NCBI GenBank assembly: GCA_047495785.1
Contig: JBLDXI010000007.1
Span: forward strand, 1-64,000
Direction: 5' to 3'
DNA length: 64,000 bases
Origin: Lepidodermella squamata
Lineage: Eukaryota > Gastrotricha
Position 1 is the first letter of the stretch. The number at the start of each line of letters is the position of its first letter. The translations under genes and the position numbers were made by a program. Shown one piece after another: positions 31,526 to 42,179 of the stretch. The notes under the pieces were generated by a model. That model ran no database searches, was not told the DNA's origin, and saw nothing but the letters and a program-made list of their open reading frames with translations.

Positions 31526-34159
31526 ATGAGTCAACGTGCTGGAGCAGGACGCCCTGGCAGCGCGGGTTCCAAGACTGCTTGGAACGATGCCGAATTCGAC
31601 GGCGGTCGCTCGAGCGGCCAGCATCGCGAGGGGGAACCCAGCGGTATGGAGTCTGAAATGTACGTCGATGGAGAGGTGCGCGTTGTAGGCGAGGCGATTC
31701 CGGATCGCAAGCGCGCCGAGCAAATCATCGAAGTCGAGGAGGAGCCCACTGGATGCTGGTACGCATTCAAAGCGACCATTCGAGGTAATGAAACAAAACA
31801 CTTGTTGAAAAGCTTATAATGACCCGGTATTTTTTGAATGTAAGGTATGTGGGCCACTCGCGAAACCGAGGACACGACGAAGGACAAGGATTTGCACGTC
31901 AAAACCACCCTTCGAGAATTGGTTGTCTACATCCTCTTCTTGGTTGTCATCGGCATCATCTCGTTTGGCATGACCTCAACCACCTTCTTCAACTACACCA
32001 AGGTCATGAAGAGTCTCTTCACCCAGCAAAGCAACAACCCAACGACCACGACAACTTTTGAAACTATTGCAAGCATGAACGACCTGTGGGACTTCATCGG
32101 ATCGAGCGGCGATCCCAACGGCCCGACTCTGGTTCAAGGCGCCTTCCAATCCGGCCTCTATTCTTGGGATACCTGGTACAACAATCAGCCAGCTGATCAA
32201 TCCGGCTACATTTACCACGTCAACAAACTGCTCGGAGTTCCCCGTATCCGCCAAGTCAAAGTCCGCAACGATTCCTGCACCGTCCATCCCGATTTCCAGT
32301 CTGAGATCAAGGTCTGCTACGACGCCTACTCGACATCAAACTCCGAGACGCGTCCATTCGGAGACATGACGAAGACAACTTGGCTGACTAACACCACTGC
32401 CTGGCGATACTGGTCTGCTGCGGTGACGAACGCATCGAGCTACGACGGAACCATGACTTCGTACGATGGCGCCGGCTACTACGTCGACCTGTCGCGTGAC
32501 GCCGCCACCACCGCTTCAATCGTCAACGAGCTGCGCAACAACATGTGGATCGACCGTGGCACTCGCGCCGTCATCATCGACTTCACCACCTACAACGCCA
32601 ACATCAACTTGTTCTCCGTCATCAAGCTCGTCGTTGAGTTCCCGCCAACCGGTGGCGCTTTCTCCCGCAGCGAGTTCCGAACTGTCAAGCTGCTCCGCTA
32701 CGTCAACGCCTTCGACTACTTCGTCGCTGCTTGCGAGTGCCTGTTCATCCTCTTCCTGATCTACTATACCATCGAAGAGTTCATTGAAATCTGCCGCCAC
32801 CGATGCAAGTACTTCAAGACCCTGTGGAACTGGCTCGACATCATCATCCTTGTAATGGGCTACGTCAGCGTTGTCTTCTCAGTCTACCGTCTCTTGAAGG
32901 TCGACTCGCTGTTGGACGATCTTCTGGCCCGCCCAGACGCCTATGCCAACTTCGACTTCTTGTCGTACTGGCAGGTCAACTTCAACAGCGTCATGGCTAT
33001 CATGGTCTTCTTCGCCTGGATCAAGATCTTCAAGTACATCAGCTTCAACAAGACCATGACCCAACTGTCGTCGACCCTGTCCCGCTGCGCTAAGGACTTG
33101 GCTGGTTTCGCCGTAATGTTCTTCATCGTCTTCTTGGCCTTCGCCCAGCTCGGCTATCTCATCTTCGGAACCCAGGTCGAGACCTTCTCAACCTTCACCG
33201 ATTCGCTCTTCACCCTTTTCCGCATCATCCTCGGTGACTTCGACTTCGTCTCCCTGGAGCAGGCTAACCGAACCCTCGGCCCACTGTACTTCATCCTGTA
33301 CGTGTTCTTCGTCTTCTTCGTGCTGATCAACATGTTCTTGGCTATCATCAACGACACGTACGCCGAAGTCAAGGAGTCGACCGCGAACGCCAAGTCCGAG
33401 TTCGAACTGTCAGACTTCATGAAGAAGAGCTACAACAAGATGCTGGACAAACTGAACCTGCGCAAGGACCGCATCGTCGACATTCAGAACGCGCTGAAGT
33501 CGAGCGACGGCAACAACGATCGCCAAGTCGACTACGAAGAATGGCGTCGTGAACTCAAGGCTCGTGGCTACGCTGAGAATGAAATCGAAGCTCTGTTTGC
33601 CCGTTTCGATAACGACGGCGATCGCGCCCTTGACCACAGCGAGCAAGCTGATATGCTGAAGGAGCTGGAGAACCAGAAGCAGGCCATCGATAACCAGATC
33701 ACTGACGGAGTTCGCGATGATGATGATGAAGATGGAGGCCGAGGTGGACGTGGCCACCGAGGCGGAGTTGGATTCGACGAATTCGCTCTCCTGCAACGCC
33801 GCGTTGATCGTATGGAGCATTCGATTGGATCTATTGTTTCCAAGATCGATGCTGTTCTCGTCAAGCTTGAAGGTAATTATAGCATTTCCCTTTACTATAT
33901 CTGCAATTAATTCTTTAATTTTACTTCAGGTATGGAGAAGGCTAAGCTGAAGCGCCGAGAAGCCATGTCGAAGCTGTTGGATTCGATCCGCGAATCTGAC
34001 GCGTCAGAAGAGCAGAAGCGAGCTCGCATGGAGGAGCTCGTCCGCGAGGAGCTAGACAAGTGGGATCAAGAGGGCGGCGCTGGCCATTCTGGAGCAGCGG
34101 GCGGCCAAGAGCCTCTTCGATCGGCCGTCAAGCGAGGTGAACAAAATCGGAAGTATTAA
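31526..34159 (+). CDS. Polycystin-2 (TRPP/PKD2-type cation channel)
   Basis: The exons are 31526-31784, 31845-33872 and 33930-34159, giving 838 aa, somewhat shorter than human PKD2 (968). After a cytosolic N-terminus comes S1 (LRELVVYILFLVVIGIISFG), then a large extracellular domain of about 215 residues with the polycystin-type WNN/GYY/FNANINLF-like strand (here YNANINLFSVIKLVVEFP), helices S2-S5 and a pore loop FRIILGDFDF at about residues 545-554 with the PKD2 filter LGD. The C-terminus carries an EF-hand loop DNDGDRALDHSE (about 675-686), preceded by a degenerate one, and a coiled coil, as in PKD2. It is expected in ciliary or ER membranes as a Ca2+-regulated cation channel. The TATA promoter lies upstream. 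Confidence 0.95.
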
Positions 34160-34888
34160 ATAGTTCAAATATAGGGACTATAAGTGACCCGTGCGACAAG
34201 CCATGTGATATCATGAAAAATTGTTGTGTTTGATATGATGATGAGATGGAAAAAAGCAAACAATGGCACTTTCTTCGACGACATTTCTGCTCACTCTTCC
34301 GGTGGGTCGCAAATGATATCCATGTATCGTGTGCAACTGCAAAAATAAATAAAATTGGTCAATTTTAAACCAATTGACCTCCAAAGCTTTTTGGCTGTGT
34401 ACTCACTGCTTTATTGTGACGCGAAATTTTCTCAACAACAAAAGTTAATCAAAGATAAAAAAGGTGTGGCAACAGGCAAATCTTCACTTGCAGCAAACAG
34501 TATAGTTGTAGTAAGATTTACCTTTGGCTGCCACAAATTTGAGAGATCCCGGCATTCCAGATGCCGTTAGATCCGATGAGGAATGTATGGATGCAAGAGA
34601 AAATGATAGATTATATATCGACTTTATTTTTGCCGCCTTTTTGCTTATTCCGATGTCATTATTTCATTTGAAAATTAAATAGAAATAATTTAGCTAACAA
34701 AACGCGCAAATAAATCGAACACGCCTCTAAAATCCAAACGCCAGCGTTCAATTTTCATTAAAAAATTGCCTTAACAAAAAATGTGAATATCGATATAGGC
34801 TATATAAAACGAAAAGATTGTAGAAACTATTCGACAACTAAATCCTCAGAAATGAGACGGACGATGAAATTGAAAAAATCGACAAGGA
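34160..34888. other. 3' end of polycystin-2 and intergenic DNA
   Basis: The plus-strand AATAAA pair at about 34344-34353 is the likely polycystin-2 cleavage signal. The rest is AT-rich non-coding DNA; no gene is recognised. Confidence 0.45.
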
Positions 34889-35265
34889 CTACATGGCTTG
34901 ATTGCCCTTCGCCAAAAGCCGCCCGCCGCCGCGCAACATGTGCCGACTCACAAAATCGCGGAATCGTTCTTGCTTCGATTTTTTTATTGAGGCAGCGGCA
35001 TCTGCGCGTTGCAGCTTCTGTATCGCCTCGGCAAAGCTTGGTCTTCGAAGAAGAATTGGCTCCTCAGCGATTAGCACTGCAAAGTTGAATATTGTAATAT
35101 GAGTGGGAGATGGGATAAAATATAATTACCTTCACTGTCGATCGGCTTCCTAATATCGCTATCGTTGTCCAGAATAACGGCCAATCGAGGGGCGGCAACT
35201 GCAATGGAAGCCAGGCACGCCAGAAAAGCCAGAATGGATAGTAGGTTTAGCATGCTCGTATGCAT
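34889..35265 (-). CDS. Small secreted protein, candidate peptide-hormone precursor
   Basis: The exons are 35265-35130 and 35076-34889 (53-nt intron; junction G|TG), giving 107 aa. It starts with a clear signal peptide: MHTSMLNLLSILAF, a run of Leu/Ala/Ile, then SIAVAAP with a good cleavage site. The mature part has no cysteines. It contains dibasic pairs (IRK, LLRR, IKK) that would release segments such as the one starting PSFAEAIQKLQ and a C-terminal basic peptide around QERFRDFVSRHMLRGGGR. Size and layout suit a neuropeptide or hormone precursor. I recognise no family, and small secreted non-peptide proteins are an alternative. An AT-rich TATA-like element, AATTATATA on minus, lies at about 35312-35320, some 50 bp upstream. 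Confidence 0.65.
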
Positions 35266-36827
35266 TTTTAGTGTATGGAATAGTATCGAAAACAGCCGAA
35301 AAAATTAACGCTCTATATAATTTGAAAGAATATGAATGAATTAATATAATAGAGAATTTCACTACGAATGTTTGTTTTTCGATAATTTTCGACGCGGAAA
35401 TTGCGTCTAAAGCGCCTTCTGAAGCACGTGCACTCGGCTGTGAAATAGACGCACGACAAATGGAAGCTGTACGTCTAAACAATCTTCGGCATCCGTAATA
35501 ATCGTTTTAGAATGAAATTTAATTCGATCTAAAAAATTGAGAGCAATTTCCTCGGGTCGGTCTCATTGAACGAAGACGCGCCCCGTGGCTATTAGCATGC
35601 GAAGTTTAACGAGACCGGAATGCAGTCAGCCTACGTGCTCGACATCTTGCGTTATGGATATTACACATGACGCGCTAGTTGAGTCAAATGCGTTTCGTAG
35701 GAAAAATCACTTAATAGCAGTGTTAGGACAGTGTGACAAATAATACCGTATAACACCCCCGCGGTATGTTCGATAGCGCGGAAATGTTTTGAATTATATA
35801 AATGTGAACCATTATAAATTGTGATCGAAAAATGCACGAATATGAAGGCAAAACAGCTAAATATAGAATAATTTTCACGGGTAAAATTTTTGAGGGGGCA
35901 ATGAGTGGGGCTCAAATAACGTCTTGAATAGTAAACAACACAGAAAGCCGGGTCAAAACCGGTGTTAATGCCCAGCGTCGCAATTTCCTGTTGTCCACGC
36001 GCGATGATGAATCTCATTGCATTTCTAATAAAGCCTACGAAGTACGCAGAGATCGCATTTATCGCTTATATAAATCGCTTTGATGATTAATGAATAGCGA
36101 CCGTCCGATAAGTGGCGGAAGGGAGGGACACCAATCACCGCGCGGGGTTGTGGCCACGGCGAAACCCCGCATTTTGCGCGCTGACTAACAAAAAAATAAT
36201 AATAAATTTTCTCTATTATTTACGATGCGCTTCAAAGTCTACGAGCTTCGTAGCTGAACATTAAATAAAATAAACTTTCAGAGTAAAATTATAAGGCCTT
36301 TTCATAAATGATCGATTGGGTCCATAGGGAGCCCATTTTTCGCCGGGCGAGTGTTTTCAATGAAAGATGTGTTTATTTTGGCTACTATTAACCACCTCCG
36401 CGCTCCGCGCCACGGTCTAAATATAGCAGCGGAAGCGGAAAACGAACTGATTTGCGGTGAAATTGAACAGCGGCGCTGTGAGTGTTTGATTTGCAACTTG
36501 GCTCGAGTGACAGCCTACCACGCCTGCTTAAATGGCTGAAATAGCCCATGCATGATGATTTGTGAATAATCCCCCTTCGAAATGGAAATTATTCAGCTTG
36601 ATGAGAGGGCCTATTCCTCAGCGTCATAATCGCCAGCACTTCTACGGCCGGTGATGCAACAGGTGTGAGGGCGACTCCCGCGCTCGATCGAGAAACACGT
36701 CGATTATCAACAAAATTATCGTCTTTATTTTCTGGATTAAAGTTGTTTATGATTTTTTTATACTAAATCTATAATTAATGCACAACTCAAGATAGACGTA
36801 GATGACGTATTTTCGGCTTGGATTATC
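35266..36827. other. Intergenic, no gene recognised
   Basis: About 1.5 kb without a convincing frame. It contains a short GC-rich hairpin at about 36153-36180 (arms GCGGGGTT and AACCCCGC) and several AT-rich stretches. The first 60 bp are the likely promoter of the small secreted gene. Confidence 0.4.
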
Positions 36828-38956
36828 TCAGGGCAGTGAAATCGACGATCGCGACTTTGAGCGCTTCCGCTTCGGCGGCGAATTCGACGCGGCGGCTGAG
36901 GCGGCCTCCGCAGCCGCGGCTTTCGCGCGCTTCTCGTAATCACGCGGGATTTTGTAGATGGACTGCAGCGCCTCGAAACGCGATGTCCACGCCGCCGCCT
37001 GGCGCTGCGCTAGTTCGGCGTGGCGCGCAACAAAGTCGTGGTCATACGGCAGCAGAAATTCCCAGCCGCGGCGCGCCGTAGGCCGCGAAATCTGCTCCAA
37101 GATCGTTTTCACGTCTTCAATAGGTAGCTTGATTATCGGAACGATGTCCTTTCGCATTTGCCATCGCGACTGGGTAAAGCACCACAACTAGGTATAAAAT
37201 GCAAAGTTTTCACATAGAAGTACAAATTTCACGACTACAAACCACGAAATCCCGACCGTTTATGAGATTTTCAGCCGGAACGCCGCTCACGGCACTGGAA
37301 CTGGACGGCGGATACAGCTCTTCGCTTTTCACAACCCAGCAGCCTTGAACCAAAGTTGCGTATTGCTGAAGGGTCTGTAACAACTGACTTGCAGGCATTG
37401 ACCGGGGCCAAAGCGGGACGACTTGTTGATACTGAAGAACTTTCACTAGAAAACCCAAATAATTCATATAATTCAGCCTTGATAAAAACAAGAGCATTTG
37501 GATTTGATTTGATTTGATTTAAAACAAGGACCCCATTTACCAATCAAAATCAATAGTCTTTGAATGAACTAAATCAATAAAATCGAATCACTGACTAAAA
37601 AAATTGCTCATTTAACCAATATTCTTATTTGCCTCGCATTTTTGATAACTCCGTAACCATGAGGAATTTTTTGAAGCGGTTTTCGCCAATCGACAGATCT
37701 ACTCTTCAGTAAACTTTCTTTCGTTAGAATGGGATTTGCGCGAAAAAATTGGTGGCGACAATGTTCTTTGCGATTTTGATAAAAAATTCCCATTTTAAAT
37801 CAAATTAAATCATGAGATTTTAGTCAGATTTTAGTCGAGTTTAGCGGGTGCTTTCCTGAGGGTAATCAAATCAAACTTTGCTCCGGCCTTAATCAATCAT
37901 TTTAAACCCAAATCATTGAAAATACGGTATTAATCGAATTGAATCAAACCAAATCCAACACTCTGAATAACATCTCGAACAAACCATTTTTCAATAACGC
38001 TCGAATCTGCTCGCACGGTGGCAACGCTCGAATCATATTCATCGATATTTCTGGTTGCTTGTTCGAAATCAAGCTGGATTAGTCAAGATTAAATAAAATT
38101 TTTACGAAATTCTGATTTCATACTTGTCGGAATTCGGAGGCGGCAGCAGATTTTTTAGCAGTCTGTCACCGGTAGCTTCAGGTAGAGGCTGAGCTGACTC
38201 CGAGGCGGACGTGAGTGCCGCAACTTGTTCGATTGTGACCGGGTCGTCGCCCTTGTGCAAAGAGAAGTTGATCCATGGTTGCGCCGCCTGTTTACGCGCG
38301 AAATACTCGTAAGTGGCTAACCGGCGCTGTTTCGCCTCCGCTGATTCAACGCGGGCGAAACGCGCCCGAACTGGCTGTAATTCTGCGGCGCCGCTCGACT
38401 GGTCGGCTGGGCCTTCGTCCTGCGAAGACTCGCCTCCGGTATCAACGGCGGCCGCCTGCGGTTTGGCGGGAACGCCAGGTCTGGGCGGCGACATAACACC
38501 CGGTGGGGCATCGCTCGTTATGTCGATGTAACTGAAAGAAGGGCCGAGGGTGCCGGTGTAGCTAATCGGGGTCAGGTAGAGAGCGCCGTTATTGACGAGA
38601 CCAACGGTGAAATTGAGCGCCGACGCGCCAGTAGATGAGACACATTGAAGATTCGATGCTAACGTGAGCTTTGAGCATTCGCCCGATTGAAACAATTTAC
38701 GCGCGTTCTCCGTCGCCGTGGCGAGGTGCTTAGATTTGCTGCGGTCGAAGTGTTCGTTATTCGCAGCTTTTGGGAGATCCATTTCCAATTCAATCCTATG
38801 ACCGGGCTTAATTCGACCCGACTTGCATGGCACTTCCTCTGTACTGCCTGGAATTACACTTTCAGGGCATTGAAGCAGCAGTAAATTAGCTCCAGATGGT
38901 GGAGCATTCAAGTACACGTCCATTTCCTCGACCACCTCATCATCAGTGTCCGTCAT
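36828..38956 (-). CDS. RNA polymerase III subunit RPC5 (POLR3E)
   Basis: The exons are 38956-38106, 38073-37985, 37445-37243 and 37187-36828, giving 500 aa. Exon 1 has VVEEMDVYLNAP, FSYIDITSD and the RFARVESAEAKQRRLATYEY block. Exon 2, read with a 32-nt intron before it, supplies MIRALPPCEQIRALLKN, which continues directly into VKVLQYQ and VQGCWVVKSEELYP of exon 3; these follow the human order. Exon 4 gives LWCFTQSRW and GWEFLLPYD, ending in an RKRSKSRS tail. RPC5 pairs with RPC4 in the TFIIF-like subcomplex of Pol III. Human POLR3E is about 708 aa, so this is a compact form. An acceptor (TTTTGTTTCATTAG) sits five bases before the ATG. The 539-nt third intron holds a (GATTT)n run at about 37500-37520. 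Confidence 0.93.
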
Positions 38957-39263
38957 AATTTCTAATGAAACAAAAAGGCTTTTCTTAAAACTTGCAGCGT
39001 TTATTAGGTTACAAAGAAACAAGTAAGAGCTAGCAGAGCGGTTGAGCAGCATATAAAATGACTATTTAAGATAAATCATAACAACAGCGTAATAAAATGG
39101 AATATATAGCAGCTGGAAAGAATATGAGAACCGTTTTGTCAGATCAATACAAATGTTACCGAGAAAAATCGAGTTCGGCGTCAGAAGCAATAAGGCGTCT
39201 TTGGAAAAAACTAATTTTGAGCAAGCATACTCTGGCACAGTGTATCTGCTCAAAGGAAACAAA
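38957..39263 (-). promoter_or_regulatory. TK1/POLR3E intergenic region with splice acceptor
   Basis: This 307-nt gap between two same-strand genes ends with the acceptor TTTTTGTTTCATTAG (AG at 38963-38962) just before the POLR3E ATG. It suggests trans-splicing or a non-coding first exon for POLR3E. No promoter motif is recognised. Confidence 0.4.
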
Positions 39264-40108
39264 TCAATTTTCCTTATTTTCCGATTCAAAAGCATCTCCA
39301 CATCCAGGAAGACTTTCCTGGGCGGCTAATGACTTGATTCCACATTGAACGGCTGAGATGTTACCATCAACAAGAACCTTTCTTTTTCGCTTGTTTTGAT
39401 TTTCAGCGACTTTCTCTCCGTTGTAGCATGGCCTGCATACCGCAATGTATTTCTCTGATCCACCAATAAGTTCGACTTCCTTGTCTGATGTCGTGCGATA
39501 AGTAAAAGCAGCCTCGCCGAAGCAGCGCATGCAAACCGCTGTCAATTTCACAATGCTTTCGGCTAGAGGAACAAGACTCAAGACATCCCCGAAGCCCTGC
39601 CGCATGTATGTTCCATCTAATGCGGCAACAATGACTGTCTTGCCAGAATTAGCCATTTTTTCACAGAAAGGAACGAGGTCAGGAAACTAGAAAACTTGAC
39701 TGTCATAATTGAATGGTTCTTACATCACTCAACTCACAAATTGCCCTTCGTCAATGCCGATCACATCGCAAGTCGCACATGTAGTTTCCTCGATTTTATT
39801 CAACTCCATAGCAGCAACTGCGGGTAAAGTAACACGATCGTGTGTTGCAACGTCGCTCTCAGAGTAGCGATTATCCATCGCATATTTGACGACAACGCAC
39901 TGGTAAGCAGCGAGGTGATAGCGCCGCATGCGCCGAAGAAGTTCCGTTCTATAAATACATTAATAAATATATGCTGTTAAACCGGAAACTTGATTGGATC
40001 ATACGTTTTCCCAGAGAACATTGGGCCAAAAATGACTTGGATTTCTCCAACTTTACGCTGTGTGTGCCTGTCGACACTTTGGAGGCGAGGAAATGGAGAT
40101 TGCAGCAT
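39264..40108 (-). CDS. Cytosolic thymidine kinase (TK1)
   Basis: The exons are 40108-40005, 39948-39738 and 39686-39264 (56- and 51-nt introns), giving 245 aa (human 234). It has the type II TK P-loop GPMFSGKT at residues 28-35, YQCVVVKYAMDNRY, the VATHD segment with its conserved histidine, the catalytic-region IGIDEGQFFPDLVPFCE, LVPLAESIVKLTAVCMRC, and the zinc-binding cysteine pairs CMRC and CRPC. The lasso loop is represented by GGSEKYIAVC. It phosphorylates thymidine in the dNTP salvage pathway. The protein ends ...SENKEN, placing a KEN motif at the very C-terminus; in vertebrate TK1 a KEN box drives APC/C-Cdh1 degradation after mitosis, so cell-cycle control may be shared. Confidence 0.95.
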
Positions 40109-40291
40109 TATCGAAGGACAGTGGAATTCAGTAATAACTATAACCAATACAGCCAATAATTAAATAGAAACATAGCAAAACCGAACAACTGGATTGAATG
40201 CAAAATTAAATGAAATAATTTCAGATAAATGAAATAATAAATTCAGAGTGTCAACTGTTGAGCTACGAGGACGAAACTCAGGATGCTTCCT

Positions 40292-40637
40292 CCGAGAATT
40301 TTTTTTCTGCCTAAAATAAGGCAGAATTTTCCGCTATAGCTTTTTCTGCCTAAAATTTCGCTATGTAGCGGAAGGCCCCAGAAACGATGCCAATGATCAT
40401 TTTAATTGTATTGCTCCATTTATTTGTCAAAAAGCGTATTATAATAAAAAATAAATCAAATATAGAAAGATAATGACTAAAGATGCCGCGCTAAGACAGG
40501 CTAAGTACAACGCTTAGAAAATTCAATTTTAAAGGCATTTTGTGGGGTTTTACGTGATTCAAGCGCCTACTTACCATTTTAGGCAGAAAAAGCTATGGCG
40601 GAAAATTCTGCCTAATTTTAGGCAGGAAAAAGGCTCC
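40292..40637. mobile_element. MITE with terminal inverted repeats and 9-bp target duplication
   Basis: Direct repeats TGCTTCCTC at 40283-40291 and 40638-40646 flank a 346-bp element. Its ends are inverted copies of a roughly 50-bp unit containing CTGCCTAAAATAAGGCAG, GAATTTTCCGC(T/C)ATAGC and TTTTTCTGCCTAAAAT (left about 40300-40355, right about 40576-40630). Each end is therefore itself a hairpin. The interior is AT-rich and non-coding. The duplication length (8-9 bp) is compatible with hAT- or Mutator-type elements; the very terminal bases match only imperfectly. Confidence 0.8.
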
Positions 40638-40679
40638 TGCTTCCTCAGCCAAATTGATAGTTTCGAATTTAAAATGTAG

Positions 40680-41357
40680 ATTCAAAATCTCAAATCTCAA
40701 ATCTTTATTGTTTACCGTTCGCTTTGCACCTATTATTAGTCATAATGTTTACAAAATTCAGAATGAGTACAAAGGTGGCAAAGGGAGGCTCGAGCGCAAA
40801 GAACAAGGCGTCCGGGACTGCATAAAATTAATTACAGCATGATGCATACAACTGTATACATACTTAGATACAGGAGGAATGGTACAAAGATTACATGTTC
40901 GGCAGGATAGGTAGGAACTCGAGAATATAATGGCGCACTTTGGTAGCAAAAATCAATGTAGAGTAAATACTGGTGATATTATTAGGTAGTGAATTCCACA
41001 AAGATGTCAGGCGCAAAATAAAGGAACAATGCCGTTGTTTGTAGTTCCACTGAGGAAAAATTAATTTATTGTTATGACTAGAACGAGTAGTAGAAGTGGA
41101 CGGGGGATAAATAAATTCATTATGAAGCACAGATATATGATTATGAATGATTTTGTGGGCTATTTGAAGGTCCCTGAACAACCATCTCTGATGAAGTGAT
41201 TGAATGTTAAATTTTTTCAGCCTTTCCAAGTAACATAAAGGAGCAAAGGGAGGAACTATCATTCGAGAAGTAAAATTTTTGAGACACTTTTCCAAGAGGA
41301 TTTTATCAGAAGCATTAGTGGGGTTCCAAACAGTTGAACAATAAAGGAATAAAGATT
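40680..41357 (-). mobile_element. 5'-truncated non-LTR retrotransposon (LINE) fragment
   Basis: The minus-strand frame is open from 41357 to the stop at 40891 and encodes the typical C-terminal tail of a LINE ORF2: LYCSTVWNPTN, LEKCLKNFTSRM, LERLKKFNIQSLHQRW, then RLTSLWNSLPNNI with the conserved R...WN.LP motif. The reverse-transcriptase core is missing, as in a dead-on-arrival insertion. Downstream the sequence ends in AATAAA followed by short tandem GATTTGA units (about 40683-40703), the kind of simple-repeat tail seen in CR1/L2/Jockey-like elements. Neither a host gene nor a full element is present. Confidence 0.75.
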
Positions 41358-41458
41358 CGCTAGCAACAGGTGTCTGGTGTCTAGTGTCCGACGAGGACCA
41401 GGCACCGATTTCACTTACGATTTACGATTTCAGATATCACTCGCTCCTCACTCCTTTC

Positions 41459-42026
41459 CTTGGAGGAATAGTAATGGAGTGAGCACTGCCCTATTAACGA
41501 GATCGTATCGCGCGCACGATGGGGGGCCCGCCGCCTGCCTCACTCGCGCGCGCGAGATGAGGAAACGACTGCACGTTGGTACCGTTTTTTTCGTCAATTT
41601 TTGTGATATTGAGCTGCGCTTTGGAATGTAGGTAGCAGAAAGCGAGACGCACCGGTACATCTAAAAATTACTTTACTCTGACCTAGGATTAGGGAGAAAC
41701 TTGAATAATACGCGAGCGCCTATGTTTTTAATGCTGCCGCGCAATACAAAACCTTGTGGTACCGTTTATTTCTCAACGGTAAAGGATGTTTCAATAAAAT
41801 TTGGTATAGTTATAGACAATAGTGAATCCTACCGGTACATCAAAAAACGGCATCGATGCGATGCACAGTTGCTGAGAAATAACGCATCAAAGTTTTAAAA
41901 AATGTGCGCGCGTTCGTAGTCACGTGAGCTGAACAATGCGGGCGCCCTGCTGCGCCACTCACCCTTTGTCCGACGATAGTGCGCGCTGATAAAGGGCAGT
42001 GCTCACTCCATCTCTATTCCTCCAAG
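41459..42026. mobile_element. Second hAT-like MITE with 8-bp target duplication
   Basis: Exact direct repeats CTCCTTTC (41451-41458 and 42027-42034) flank a 568-bp element. The terminal inverted repeats begin CTTGGAGGAATAG and continue through ATGGAGTGAGCACTGCCC with few mismatches. Inside are two diverged copies of a unit beginning GGTACCGTTT and ending ACCGGTACATC (about 41578-41660 and 41758-41842), and GCGCGC tracts. There is no transposase. Its ends differ from those of the element at 27.5 kb, so it is a separate family. Confidence 0.82.
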
Positions 42027-42179
42027 CTCCTTTCACTCATCACGGATGACATCAGCTCAGGCCAAAAAAAAACGCGCGGAAAGAAACAAAAACGTGTTCG
42101 CGCGCTTTGGTGAAGTAAAAAGCTATATTTTTATTTACAACTTTTATCAGTAATTAATTGTTATTCTAAAATATAACAC

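Noticed and set aside
35661-36017. 118-codon minus-strand frame
   Set aside because: Composition reflects AT-rich DNA; no splice partners or domain.
37271-37543. 90-codon frame across a POLR3E intron/exon border
   Set aside because: Reads exon 3 in the wrong frame; the POLR3E frame there is conserved with human.
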